64,000 nucleotides of DNA from Methylomonas sp. ZR1 (GTDB taxonomy: Bacteria; Pseudomonadota; Gammaproteobacteria; Methylococcales; Methylomonadaceae): contig NZ_RCST01000001.1 of the NCBI RefSeq assembly GCF_013141865.1, positions 1,302,001 through 1,366,000 of the forward strand, in the 5' to 3' direction. Below, in pieces: positions 38,174-45,837 of the stretch; the first letter of the stretch is position 1, and each line of letters starts with the position of its first letter. The notes under the pieces were generated by a model. That model did not search any database. It saw nothing but the letters and a program-made list of their open reading frames with translations, and was not told the origin of the DNA. The translations under genes and the position numbers were made by a program.

Positions 38174-38767
38174 TTAATCAATAGTGCCGCTTAATCCAAG
38201 CATGGCTTCCAGCATCGGAGGCGATTCTCTATTGATGTTTTGAATAAACTGACTCGAAAATCGAGGGGTAAAACATAGCCAGTTTGAGCGGGAAATTAAG
38301 TCAATGTCTTCTAAAGATAAACGACCAACTGCCAAGCGCATGGCCTCATCGGTAATCCCCAAGATTAATTCGGTCAGCACCGGGTTCTCCCGTGCGATTT
38401 CTCTGGCTTTGATGAGCCATGCCTGATTCATGGAATAGATCTCTTCATCGCAACCCAGTTGATCTATCGCCGTCAGTTTGTCAAAGTAGGCCTCAAGATT
38501 TTTGAATGCTGACTGCATCATGTTGTCGACGTGCTCCGCCATATTGACTATTTTCAGTTTCGATTTCAGATAATCGGATCCGAATTCGGCAACCAGTGGC
38601 AAAAACAATTCCTGAAAGAAACTCTGCGTGATGGTTTTGACGTCCTTAAAATCAATCGTCAGCGATTGCTGATTGGCAAAGCACTCCCGTGCCAGTCGCG
38701 CGAAATTTTTGCCATGGATTGCCTGGGGTATTTGGGAATGGGTGGCTGTAACGACAACGATATGCAT
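38174..38767 (-). CDS. STAS-like (DUF4325)-FlhD fusion regulator
   Basis: 197 residues from the ATG at 38767, which has AAGGAG seven bases upstream; an in-frame start at 38854 would overlap the upstream gene and lacks such a site. Residues about 15-90 resemble the STAS-like DUF4325 domain (KNFARLARECFA, SLTIDFKDVKTITQSFFQELFLPL split, LKIVNMAEHVDNMM). Residues about 105-180 resemble FlhD: EIYSMNQAWLIKAREIAREN, ELILGITDEAMRLAVGRLSLEDI, SNWLCFTPRF. FlhD with FlhC forms the activator of flagellar genes, and SetD/SetC or AcaD/AcaC are relatives controlling mobile-element transfer. The fusion is unusual. Its FlhC partner gene downstream is broken by IS21. Confidence 0.75.
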   Translation of the reverse strand: MHIVVVTATHSQIPQAIHGKNFARLARECFANQQSLTIDFKDVKTITQSFFQELFLPLVAEFGSDYLKSKLKIVNMAEHVDNMMQSAFKNLEAYFDKLTAIDQLGCDEEIYSMNQAWLIKAREIARENPVLTELILGITDEAMRLAVGRLSLEDIDLISRSNWLCFTPRFSSQFIQNINRESPPMLEAMLGLSGTID

Positions 38768-38799
38768 GCGACTTCTCCTTAGTAGCTCATTGATTGCCT

Positions 38800-39417
38800 C
38801 TAACGAGTGCTTGGTTTGTTCAAAGATTGACTTTTTGATTTTGCGGAAACCCAACGCCGCCGCCCCGACCGATCAGTCCACACCTCGCAGATAGGGCATT
38901 GGCTAAATGCGGCATCAGGGTGAATCATGCCCAGGTAGCGGGCGCGGCAACGACCGCAAACCATGAATACCAAATCACCCGCAGAGAGCAGGCTGGTCAA
39001 ATACCAAGCCCTGTTGATGTCTAACGGATAAAGTTGACTGGAGCGTGGTTGGATAAATTGCCTATCGGCTAAAATTCTGGAAGCAACGTTGCTGTAGATC
39101 TCATAGGTCGCAACCAGTAAGGTCGCGCTTAGGCTTGGGGTAGAAAGCCGGCTCCTAATGTCTTCAATAATGCTTAAAAATAAAGAAGCATGAATATTGT
39201 TGAATGCTGAGCGAATGGCCCATTGATGATCATGTGGCAGCATGCCTTGTTTGGGCGATTTTCCTTGTATAGCTTTAAAAAATGTGATGCTTTGCTTTCG
39301 GGTTAGATGGCAGAGTTGGCTGACAATTGGCGGACGGGTGCCGAGTTGAATTAGCCTTTCCGCCAAGACCAAGTCTGCGCCTATATTTGACCTGCTTTTA
39401 AACGGCATTGGTTTCAT
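38800..39417 (-). CDS. FlhC-like (SetC/AcaC-type) transcriptional activator 1
   Basis: 205 residues from an ATG at 39417 (nine bases further in, 39408 is possible). This start places the first helix as in FlhC. Family features are DLVLAERLIQLGTRPPIVSQL, the segment KAIQGKSPKQGMLPHD, NIHASLFLSII, TYEIYSN, NRAWYLTSLLSAGDLVFMVC and the zinc knot CGRC...CPIC. The start overlaps the end of the FlhD1 gene by about 20 bases, so the pair is translationally coupled. A basic serine/lysine-rich tail follows the zinc site. Probably part of an FlhD-FlhC complex that switches on element genes (inference from SetDC/AcaDC). Confidence 0.8.
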   Translation of the reverse strand: MKPMPFKSRSNIGADLVLAERLIQLGTRPPIVSQLCHLTRKQSITFFKAIQGKSPKQGMLPHDHQWAIRSAFNNIHASLFLSIIEDIRSRLSTPSLSATLLVATYEIYSNVASRILADRQFIQPRSSQLYPLDINRAWYLTSLLSAGDLVFMVCGRCRARYLGMIHPDAAFSQCPICEVWTDRSGRRRWVSAKSKSQSLNKPSTR

Positions 39418-39691
39418 CCGCAGTTCTAGTGATACAAGGTTGGAGGAGATCCACATAGGCAACCAGGGGCAAGTTGCTTGGGGTATAGACAGGCAATAAC
39501 TGAATCACAGCGCGACTGCTTTCGGCGTGTTCACGAAGTTGCTCCTGTGTCATGCCGGCGAGACGGTCTATGCCAACTCGATCTAATCCAAATCGCCAGG
39601 CCGCTTCTTCAGGATTACTGCGCGCGCACTCTCTAGCAAGCATGAGATATTCGAAATTTAACCGGGCAAGATCTTCGTCCAGTGTTGACAT
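39398..39691 (-). CDS. FlhD-like (SetD/AcaD-type) transcriptional activator 1
   Basis: 97 residues from the ATG at 39691, which has AGAGG six bases upstream. The frame is open for another 117 codons upstream, but that part is compositionally unlike coding sequence and has no recognisable domain. The FlhD pattern is visible: LDEDLARLNFEYLMLARECARSN, WRFGLDRVGIDRLAGMT, then QLREHAESSRAVIQLLP. It is the first gene of the flhD1-flhC1-flhD2-flhC2 series on the minus strand. Confidence 0.72.
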   Translation of the reverse strand: MSTLDEDLARLNFEYLMLARECARSNPEEAAWRFGLDRVGIDRLAGMTQEQLREHAESSRAVIQLLPVYTPSNLPLVAYVDLLQPCITRTADETNAV

Positions 39692-40128
39692 AAACGCCTC
39701 TGAGTTGATTAACGACTGTTGTCGATATGCTAGGAGAGCAACGCGCAAATGTCTCGGTCGCAAAGTGACCTGATTTGGGTCACAAAGCTCCGGAAGCCTC
39801 GATTGATCTGATTTGGCGTTGTTGAAAATAATTGGCTTATTGGGCTGGTGATGCTTCTTTCGGCATGTGATGTGCGGCCAATTTGATAACGCCAGGCAAT
39901 TTGCATGGTTTGATGGATTGAATGATTCTGAAATTCTTCTAACCTCGTTCTGCTTATTAGAGGCTTTGCCCACAACAAGTGGAGTCTTAATTGGCGTTTG
40001 ACCTGAATAAGTGCTTTCCAAAATCATTTTTACTTCGCTCATCTCGCATTCGTTATGGAGGATATTGTTATGAATCGGCTATTCGCTAACCAGACCGCAA
40101 CTACCGGTTACCTGGTTTGGGGTGGTTT
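39692..40128. other. Intergenic region between divergent flhD-like and membrane-protein genes
   Basis: 437 bases that must hold the promoters of the FlhD/FlhC series (leftward) and of the membrane-protein gene (rightward). A minus-strand frame stays open to 40042 but looks non-coding. No clear hairpin or repeat was recognised. Confidence 0.4.
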
Positions 40129-41112
40129 ATGCGCGAGGTAATTCAATGCTTGATCGATTGGTTGGATAGTGAGCCAAGCGATGAAAAAGGCCACCGCATA
40201 TTGCGCGCGTTAGCTCAGGAATCGTTAAAGAAAGTGGATTTCGAAGAGTCGGAGCGACGTTTCACGGCCGATGCAATCGTCGCTGCTGTTGGTGAGTCCT
40301 TAGACAGTGCCGAACCTAAAAAATGGATCGACTGGCCGGGTTCGTTAAAAAAATATTGCGAAATCCGTGAACCGCAAATCATGGAGTTTGCCCGTAAGCG
40401 TAGGCTTTCGCATTATCCAAAGCCGGAGCGTAAAAGCACAAAGGGAGGGCCGGGACGACACACGACGTTCTATATCAAAGCTGAAACGGTTCCGGTGATA
40501 TTGGAAGAAGACCAAGCAATCGAGAATGTTCGGGCTGGGAGCAACATAGCCGATTTGCAAGCCAGCTATCAACTGACAGAATTGGGTGAAGTCAAACCCA
40601 GTTGGATCGCGAGTTGGTTATTTCGGCACGGACAAATCGAATTACGCCGATGGCATGTATGGGGAGTACTGGGCTGGTTGGCAACAATAGGCGGACTTGC
40701 ATTGTTAATTGCCTATGCCGGATGGCTATCGTTATCCGTGCCTAGGCCGGTGACAACGCAAGATTTGACATTACTGGTCAGTATTTTTGCGATTCCCTAT
40801 GGTTCCTGGGTAACTATCATCAAGCCTTGGATATTATTGTTGGATGATCGAATTGTCGTAGCCCATGAACTATTCACAAATTTTTATGAACAGTCTGCGC
40901 AGTTCGAACTGCTTCGAGACGGAGATTTAAGAGTAATTCGGTTAGTTCGGTATTCGGCGGCATGTCCCATTTGTGGCGCCACTATTTATCTCGAAAAAGG
41001 CGAGCCGGATTACAGACGAAGATTGGTGGGGCGTTGTTATGAAAGCCCGAGAGAGCATGTGTTTAGTTTTGATAGAATCACTCGTTGCGGGCGATTACTG
41101 GTTGATCGATAA
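40129..41112 (+). CDS. Unknown membrane protein with C-terminal cysteine motif
   Basis: A 327-residue protein (ATG at 40129; a TTG four codons earlier is possible). I do not recognise a family. An acidic and basic helical region occupies residues 1-170, containing a lysine/glycine-rich stretch KSTKGGPGRHTTFYIK. Two hydrophobic segments lie near 175-202 and 209-235. The C-terminal cytoplasmic or periplasmic part has CPICGATIYLEKG...CYESP...CGRLL, suggesting a metal-binding fold. It sits between the regulator series and the cobalamin locus and probably belongs to the mobile element rather than to B12 synthesis. Confidence 0.6.
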   Translation: MREVIQCLIDWLDSEPSDEKGHRILRALAQESLKKVDFEESERRFTADAIVAAVGESLDSAEPKKWIDWPGSLKKYCEIREPQIMEFARKRRLSHYPKPERKSTKGGPGRHTTFYIKAETVPVILEEDQAIENVRAGSNIADLQASYQLTELGEVKPSWIASWLFRHGQIELRRWHVWGVLGWLATIGGLALLIAYAGWLSLSVPRPVTTQDLTLLVSIFAIPYGSWVTIIKPWILLLDDRIVVAHELFTNFYEQSAQFELLRDGDLRVIRLVRYSAACPICGATIYLEKGEPDYRRRLVGRCYESPREHVFSFDRITRCGRLLVDR

Positions 41113-41199
41113 CTTGTCGAGAGGAGCTGCTGCCGCACCGTTTATTCTTATTTCAATACATTTCATTTGCCCTACGACTAGCTGCGGCATACAATCGCC

Positions 41200-41312
41200 G
41201 CTGGTTTTAAGGTTCCCGCTCTTGGCGGGTGAAACTGGAAGTCGGTTAAATGCCGACGCTGCCCCCGCAACGGTAGGTGATTCGTCACGAGCCCGGAGAC
41301 AGGCCTAAAACT
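41200..41312 (+). promoter_or_regulatory. Cobalamin (AdoCbl) riboswitch
   Basis: The aptamer is recognisable from AAGGTTCCCG (about 41211-41220), CGGGTGAAACTGGAA, the core GCTGCCCCCGCAACGGTA (about 41260-41277) and the B12 box GGAGACAGGCCT (41295-41306). It precedes cbtB by about 100 bases. A short hairpin with a T8 run (about 41335-41357, CGAT/ATCG) may be the off-switch. In known cases B12 binding reduces expression of the downstream cobalt transport and corrin genes. Confidence 0.9.
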
Positions 41313-41410
41313 GTAGTCAACAGTATTGCGGAGGGCGATCTGTCAAATCGGTTTTTTTTGGTTTGTCTTTCCCTCTGTTATTCCGTCCACCTTATTCGGA
41401 ACAGACAACC

Positions 41411-41587
41411 ATGAAAACACTCGCGGCATCTACCACCCTTTCTTCCTCAAAAATCCTGCCCGGCCTGAGTGCTATTGTTTTGGGCCTGACCGTCGTGTTA
41501 GGTTTGGGTTTCTTGCAGGACGCTAACAACTACCTGCATAACGCCGCCCACGACGGACGTCACAGCGCAGCTTTTCCTTGCCATTAA
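41411..41587 (+). CDS. cbtB: Cobalt transporter subunit CbtB
   Basis: A 58-residue single-helix membrane protein with a C-terminal histidine-rich motif (NAAHDGRHSAAFPCH), the hallmark of CbtB. The helix is LSAIVLGLTVVLGLGFL. The ATG at 41411 is preferred to upstream in-frame starts within the riboswitch tail. It is directly followed by cbtA. CbtAB is a predicted B12-regulated cobalt uptake system in the inner membrane. Confidence 0.9.
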   Translation: MKTLAASTTLSSSKILPGLSAIVLGLTVVLGLGFLQDANNYLHNAAHDGRHSAAFPCH

Positions 41588-41588
41588 C

Positions 41589-42236
41589 ATGGCGGATTTT
41601 CGTAAGCTGGTCACCATCTCGCTACTGGCGGGACTATTGGGCGGCTTGTTACTCAGCGTGCTACAACACTATCAAACCTTGCCCTTGATTTTGGCCGCCG
41701 AACAATTCGAAACGCCATCGGCTGAGCATGTGCGTGACTGGCAACCGATGGACGGCTGGCAACGTAATGGCTTTACCTTGCTGTTCAATGGCCTAACCGG
41801 CTTCGGCTTTGCCTTGTTTATCAGTGTCGCCCTGTACTGGCGGGATCAACATGGTTACCTGTACGGACTCGGCTGGGGTTTGGCCGGTTATTTGGTATTT
41901 TTTGTCGCGCCATCATTGGGCTTGCCGCCGGAGTTGCCCGGCACCGACAGCGCCGAATTACATAGTCGCCAAGCGTGGTGGCTTTTTACGGCCGCCGCTA
42001 CCGCGATTGGCTTGTTTGGTCTGTTTTTGACCAAACAGCGCTGGCTGCAAATCGGCGGCGCTGGCTTACTGACCTTACCGCACCTGATCGGCGCACCGCA
42101 TCCCGAGGTTGCTCAGGCTTTAGCGCCCGAAGCCTTACAACAGCATTTTGTGGTGTTGACATCCATCAACAACGCTATTTTCTGGCTGGCCTTAGGCACA
42201 ATATCGGGCCGATTGTTGCGTAAAGTAACGTTTTAG
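41589..42236 (+). CDS. cbtA: Cobalt transporter subunit CbtA
   Basis: A 215-residue membrane protein with about five hydrophobic segments (for example LVTISLLAGLLGGLLLSVLQ at the N-terminus). The central YLGYLVFF/APSLGLPPELPG region is typical of CbtA (the LPPELPG motif), as are HSRQAWWLFTAAATAIGL and LPHLIGAP. It starts one base after cbtB and its stop lies next to the cbiA start. Confidence 0.9.
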   Translation: MADFRKLVTISLLAGLLGGLLLSVLQHYQTLPLILAAEQFETPSAEHVRDWQPMDGWQRNGFTLLFNGLTGFGFALFISVALYWRDQHGYLYGLGWGLAGYLVFFVAPSLGLPPELPGTDSAELHSRQAWWLFTAAATAIGLFGLFLTKQRWLQIGGAGLLTLPHLIGAPHPEVAQALAPEALQQHFVVLTSINNAIFWLALGTISGRLLRKVTF

Positions 42237-42238
42237 TG

Positions 42239-43537
42239 ATGAATGCTGCCGCAACACGCCATTGCCCGGCGATATTGATCAGCACCCCTGCCTCCGGGCA
42301 AGGCAAAACCACCATAACTGCAGCTTTGGCCTATTACCATCGTCAGCAAAACCGCAAGGTACGCGTGTTCAAAACCGGCCCGGATTTTATCGATCCGCAA
42401 ATCTTGAGCTTTGCTTGCGAACAACCGGTTTATCAGCTGGATTTATGGATGATGGGCGAAGCGCATTGCTGTGAGATGCTTTATAACGCCGCCGCCGACG
42501 CTGACGTTATCTTGATTGAAGGTGCCATGGGCTTGTTCGACGGCGATAGCAGCAGCGCCGATTTGGCACAAACACTAGACGTGCCTGTGGCCGTTGTCAT
42601 TGATGCGGGCGGCATGGCACAAACTTTTGCCGCAGTAGCTTATGGCTTAGCCCATTACCGTGCCAACTTAACGTTTGCCGGGGTCATCGCCAACAAAGTC
42701 GGCAGTCCTAGTCATGCCAAACTGCTAGAAGAAGCGTTGCCGAATAACATACCTTTGCTGGCGGCGATGGCGAAAGATACCGGAGTCGGCATGCCGTCGC
42801 GGCACCTGGGTTTGTTGCAGGCCGACGAAATCGGCGACCTCGATCTTCGCCTGGCCCGCGCCGCAGAATTGCTCAGCAGCCTTGCGCCGTGCCGATTGCC
42901 GCAGCCGGTCACCTTCGCGCCGATTACTACCGATCCGCCGCCGAAATTGCTGACTGGTAAGCGTATCGCAGTAGCTCGTAATGCCGCGTTTTCGTTTATC
43001 TATCAAGCCAATCTGGATTGTTTGCAAGCCATGGGCGCTGAACTGACGTTTTTCTCGCCGCTCGCAGACCACGTATTACCCGAGGCAGACAGTGTTTATT
43101 TGCCCGGCGGTTACCCGGAACTACATCTCCAAACATTGGCCGACTATGTCGCCATGAAACAAGCCTTGCAGCAACATCATCAAGCCGGTAAACCGATTTA
43201 CGCCGAATGCGGCGGTTTTTTATATTTGCTGGAACGCCTGGCCGATAAAGACGGCCATACGGCAGCGATGGCAGGATTACTACCCGGTAGCGCGCAGATG
43301 CAAAACCGGCTGGTCAATCTTGGCATGCACGGCGTGCAGTTAGAACAAGGTGAAATTCGCGGGCATAGCTTTCATCACTCGCAACTGGAAACCACACGGC
43401 AACCGTTCACCGAATCGAAGCCCCAACGCAATCGTCGCCGTAACGAAAACTTTTATCAGCTGGGTTCGTTGCAAGCGTCTTATCTGCACACCTACTTTCC
43501 GTTCAACCCCCAGGTCGCGGCTGGATTTTTTCTATGA
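42239..43537 (+). CDS. cbiA: Cobyrinate a,c-diamide synthase
   Basis: 432 residues from the ATG at 42239 (a GTG at 42236 overlapping the cbtA stop is an alternative). The ATP site is ISTPASGQGKTTITAAL, followed by RVFKTGPDFIDPQ and LIEGAMGLFDG. The glutaminase-like domain has LPGGYPELHLQTLA, the catalytic Cys in YAECGGFLYL and His in SYLHTYFPFN. It amidates the a and c side chains of (cobalt) cobyrinate with glutamine. It is called CobB in the aerobic route. It overlaps the cobM start (ATGA). Confidence 0.93.
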   Translation: MNAAATRHCPAILISTPASGQGKTTITAALAYYHRQQNRKVRVFKTGPDFIDPQILSFACEQPVYQLDLWMMGEAHCCEMLYNAAADADVILIEGAMGLFDGDSSSADLAQTLDVPVAVVIDAGGMAQTFAAVAYGLAHYRANLTFAGVIANKVGSPSHAKLLEEALPNNIPLLAAMAKDTGVGMPSRHLGLLQADEIGDLDLRLARAAELLSSLAPCRLPQPVTFAPITTDPPPKLLTGKRIAVARNAAFSFIYQANLDCLQAMGAELTFFSPLADHVLPEADSVYLPGGYPELHLQTLADYVAMKQALQQHHQAGKPIYAECGGFLYLLERLADKDGHTAAMAGLLPGSAQMQNRLVNLGMHGVQLEQGEIRGHSFHHSQLETTRQPFTESKPQRNRRRNENFYQLGSLQASYLHTYFPFNPQVAAGFFL

Positions 43538-44334
43538 GCATTCAACCTAAAGTGTGGTTTGTCGGCGCAGGTCCCGGCGATCCGGATTTAATCACAGTCA
43601 AAGGCCGCGACTTAATCGCCAAGGCTGATGCCATTTTGTTCGCCGGTTCGCTGGTACAAGCCGCCGCGACGCAATGGGCACCAAGCACTTGCGTGATCAA
43701 AGACTCCAAAGACATGACTTTGGAGCAGATTACCAACTGGCTGACCGAACAAGCCGGTCCGGGCAAAACCGTCATTCGCCTGCAAACCGGCGACCCTGGC
43801 TTGTACGGCGCATTAATCGAAATGGTGCAACCACTGGATGCGGCCAACATTGCCGTCGAAGTAGTGCCGGGCGTCTCGTCGGCGTTTGCCGCGATGGCTT
43901 GTGCAGTCGAAAGCCTGACCTTGCCCGAAGTCACGCAGACCGTGATTTTAACCCGTGTTGAAGGCCGCACGCCGATGCCGGACGGTGAATCATTGCAAGA
44001 ATTGGCCAGCCATCACACCACGCTGTGCCTGTTTTTATCGATCACCTTGCTGCCCACGATCGAACGCGAGTTAAAAGACGCAGGTTGGTCGGATGATGCA
44101 TCGGCATTGGTGGTCCACAAAGCCAGCTGGCCGGGTGAACAACAGATTATTCGCGGCACCCTGGCTGATATTCGCGAACGCTGCCGGGCCGCCAAAATCA
44201 ACAGTCAGGCCATGATCGTCATCAGCCCCACCTTGGGCGCGCGGCACTGGCCATCGTTAAAAAAATCCAAACTTTATGATGCCGGTTTTACCCATCGTTT
44301 TCGCCGCGCCGAGCGGCCTCAGTCTAAGGAATAA
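43534..44334 (+). CDS. cobM: Precorrin-4/cobalt-precorrin-4 C11-methyltransferase
   Basis: A 266-residue SAM-dependent tetrapyrrole methylase. Motifs are [18 protein letters not shown], the loop IRLQTGDPGLYGALIEM and VEVVPGVSSAFAAMACAVE, and the CbiF/CobM-type LILT and RVEGRTPMPDGE. It methylates C11 of the ring. It starts within the cbiA stop codon and is followed closely by cbiX. Confidence 0.93.
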   Translation: MSIQPKVWFVGAGPGDPDLITVKGRDLIAKADAILFAGSLVQAAATQWAPSTCVIKDSKDMTLEQITNWLTEQAGPGKTVIRLQTGDPGLYGALIEMVQPLDAANIAVEVVPGVSSAFAAMACAVESLTLPEVTQTVILTRVEGRTPMPDGESLQELASHHTTLCLFLSITLLPTIERELKDAGWSDDASALVVHKASWPGEQQIIRGTLADIRERCRAAKINSQAMIVISPTLGARHWPSLKKSKLYDAGFTHRFRRAERPQSKE

Positions 44335-44336
44335 GT

Positions 44337-45158
44337 ATGACAACCACCGTTCTCTTGGTCGGCCACGGATCGCGCAATCAGGCCGGCAACGATGAAATTC
44401 GCGAATTTCAACAACAATGGCAGGCGCAACACCCCGACTGGCGCATTGAGTTGTGCTATATCGAACTCGCCGAGGTGCTGTTGGAAGAAGGATTGAGCCG
44501 CGCCGCGCAAGGATCTAGCCGCGTGATAATCGTACCGCTGATCATCAGCGCCGCCGGGCATGTGAAGATGGAGATTCCCGAGCACATCGAGGAAGCCCGC
44601 GAAAATTTTCCGGCGGTCGAATTCATCTACGCGCCGCATTTGGGCAGCAACGAAACATTACTGGCCATTCTGCAAAAACAGCTCAAAACGGCACTCAAAT
44701 CTCTGGCGATGCCGGATCCAAAAACCACCGGTGTGATCATATTAGGCCGCGGCTCTTCCGACAAGGTCGCCAACGGGGAATTGGCAAAATTAGCGCGTTG
44801 GCTGTTTGAAGCTACCGAGCATGAACTCGTCGACATTGCCTTCACCGGTATTACCCATCCGCGTTTGGAAACCGCTGTGCAACGTCAAGTACGACTGGGC
44901 ATGACGCAGATTGCGATTTTGCCCTATTACCTGTTTACCGGCTTGCTGATCGAGCGCATCGGCAAACAAATCGAACGCTTGCAAAGCCAATATCCGCAGA
45001 TTGTCTTCGGTGCCGGTACGTATTTTGGTTTTGATCCGGCCATTTTTAAATTGCTGGATCAACGGGTTACCGAAGCCTGGGACCCGCTCGCGCCGAAAAT
45101 GCTGGAATGCGACGGCTGTCAGTATCGCGAGCAAGCCGAACATCACCACCATCATTGA
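44337..45158 (+). CDS. cbiX: Sirohydrochlorin cobaltochelatase CbiX (long form)
   Basis: A 273-residue protein with two CbiX half-domains. The first has the metal-site His in LLVGHGSRNQAGN and a second His in IISAAGHVKMEIPEHI. The second begins GVIILGRGSSDKVANGE. The C-terminus carries CDGCQYREQAE followed by five histidines, a metal-binding tail. It inserts cobalt into sirohydrochlorin, the defining early step of the anaerobic B12 route, so no CobNST chelatase is needed. It lies between cobM and cobH. Confidence 0.9.
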   Translation: MTTTVLLVGHGSRNQAGNDEIREFQQQWQAQHPDWRIELCYIELAEVLLEEGLSRAAQGSSRVIIVPLIISAAGHVKMEIPEHIEEARENFPAVEFIYAPHLGSNETLLAILQKQLKTALKSLAMPDPKTTGVIILGRGSSDKVANGELAKLARWLFEATEHELVDIAFTGITHPRLETAVQRQVRLGMTQIAILPYYLFTGLLIERIGKQIERLQSQYPQIVFGAGTYFGFDPAIFKLLDQRVTEAWDPLAPKMLECDGCQYREQAEHHHHH

Positions 45159-45164
45159 TTAGCC

Positions 45165-45833
45165 ATGAGCCACAACATTCAAACCGAACAACTGACCCAG
45201 GCTGGGCAACAAATCGAACACGATTCCTTTGCCATCGTCGACCGCGAAGTCGGCGAGCACCATTATTCCCACGGCCAATGGCAAGTGGTGCGTCGCATGA
45301 TCCACGCCACTGCGGATTTTGAGTTTAATGGCCTGACCGAGTTTTCCGCGCATGCAGTCGAAGATGGTATTCAAGCCATTTTAAATGGTGCGCCTATCGT
45401 TGCCGACGTGGAAATGATTTGCGTCGGCTTATCGCAGCCGCGCCTGGCGCATTTTGGCATCAGCGCCCGCCAGTTCATCGCCGATGCGGATGTCATAGCC
45501 GCCGCCAAACAGGTCAACAGTACCCGCGCGGTACAAGCCATGCGTAAAGCGCAGCGCCTGGGTTTAATCGCCGGCGGTATCGTCTCAGTTGGCAACGCAC
45601 CGACCGCGCTGTTGGAAGTGTTGCGGATGATCAAAGAAGAAGGCGTCAAGCCGGCACTGATCGTCGGGATGCCAGTCGGTTTTGTCTCTGCAGCGGAATC
45701 CAAGGATTTACTCGCCGAATTAGCCGATGTGCCATGGATCATCACCCGTGGACGTAAGGGCGGCTCGACCTTGGTCGTCGCGGCGATTCATGCCTTGTTG
45801 AGCTTGGCGGAAACCCGGCAGAAAAACGGCTGA
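45165..45833 (+). CDS. cobH: Precorrin-8X methylmutase
   Basis: A 222-residue protein (CbiC/CobH). The catalytic His is in VVRRMIHATADFEF, followed by GAPIVADVEMICVGLS, STRAVQAMRKA, GLIAGGIVSVGNAPTALLEVL and LIVGMPVGFVSAAESK, all diagnostic. It moves the methyl group from C11 to C12 to give (cobalt) hydrogenobyrinate. It starts six bases after cbiX. Confidence 0.95.
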   Translation: MSHNIQTEQLTQAGQQIEHDSFAIVDREVGEHHYSHGQWQVVRRMIHATADFEFNGLTEFSAHAVEDGIQAILNGAPIVADVEMICVGLSQPRLAHFGISARQFIADADVIAAAKQVNSTRAVQAMRKAQRLGLIAGGIVSVGNAPTALLEVLRMIKEEGVKPALIVGMPVGFVSAAESKDLLAELADVPWIITRGRKGGSTLVVAAIHALLSLAETRQKNG

Positions 45834-45837
45834 TAGC

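Noticed and set aside
39692..40042. Long N-terminal extension of the FlhD-like protein 1
   Set aside because: The frame is open but the inner ATG at 39691 has a clear Shine-Dalgarno, FlhD similarity begins there, and the upstream part looks non-coding.
45141..45155. Five histidines of CbiX as a cloning tag
   Set aside because: Natural chromosomal context, preceded by a cysteine motif, and histidine-rich tails occur in CbiX-type chelatases.
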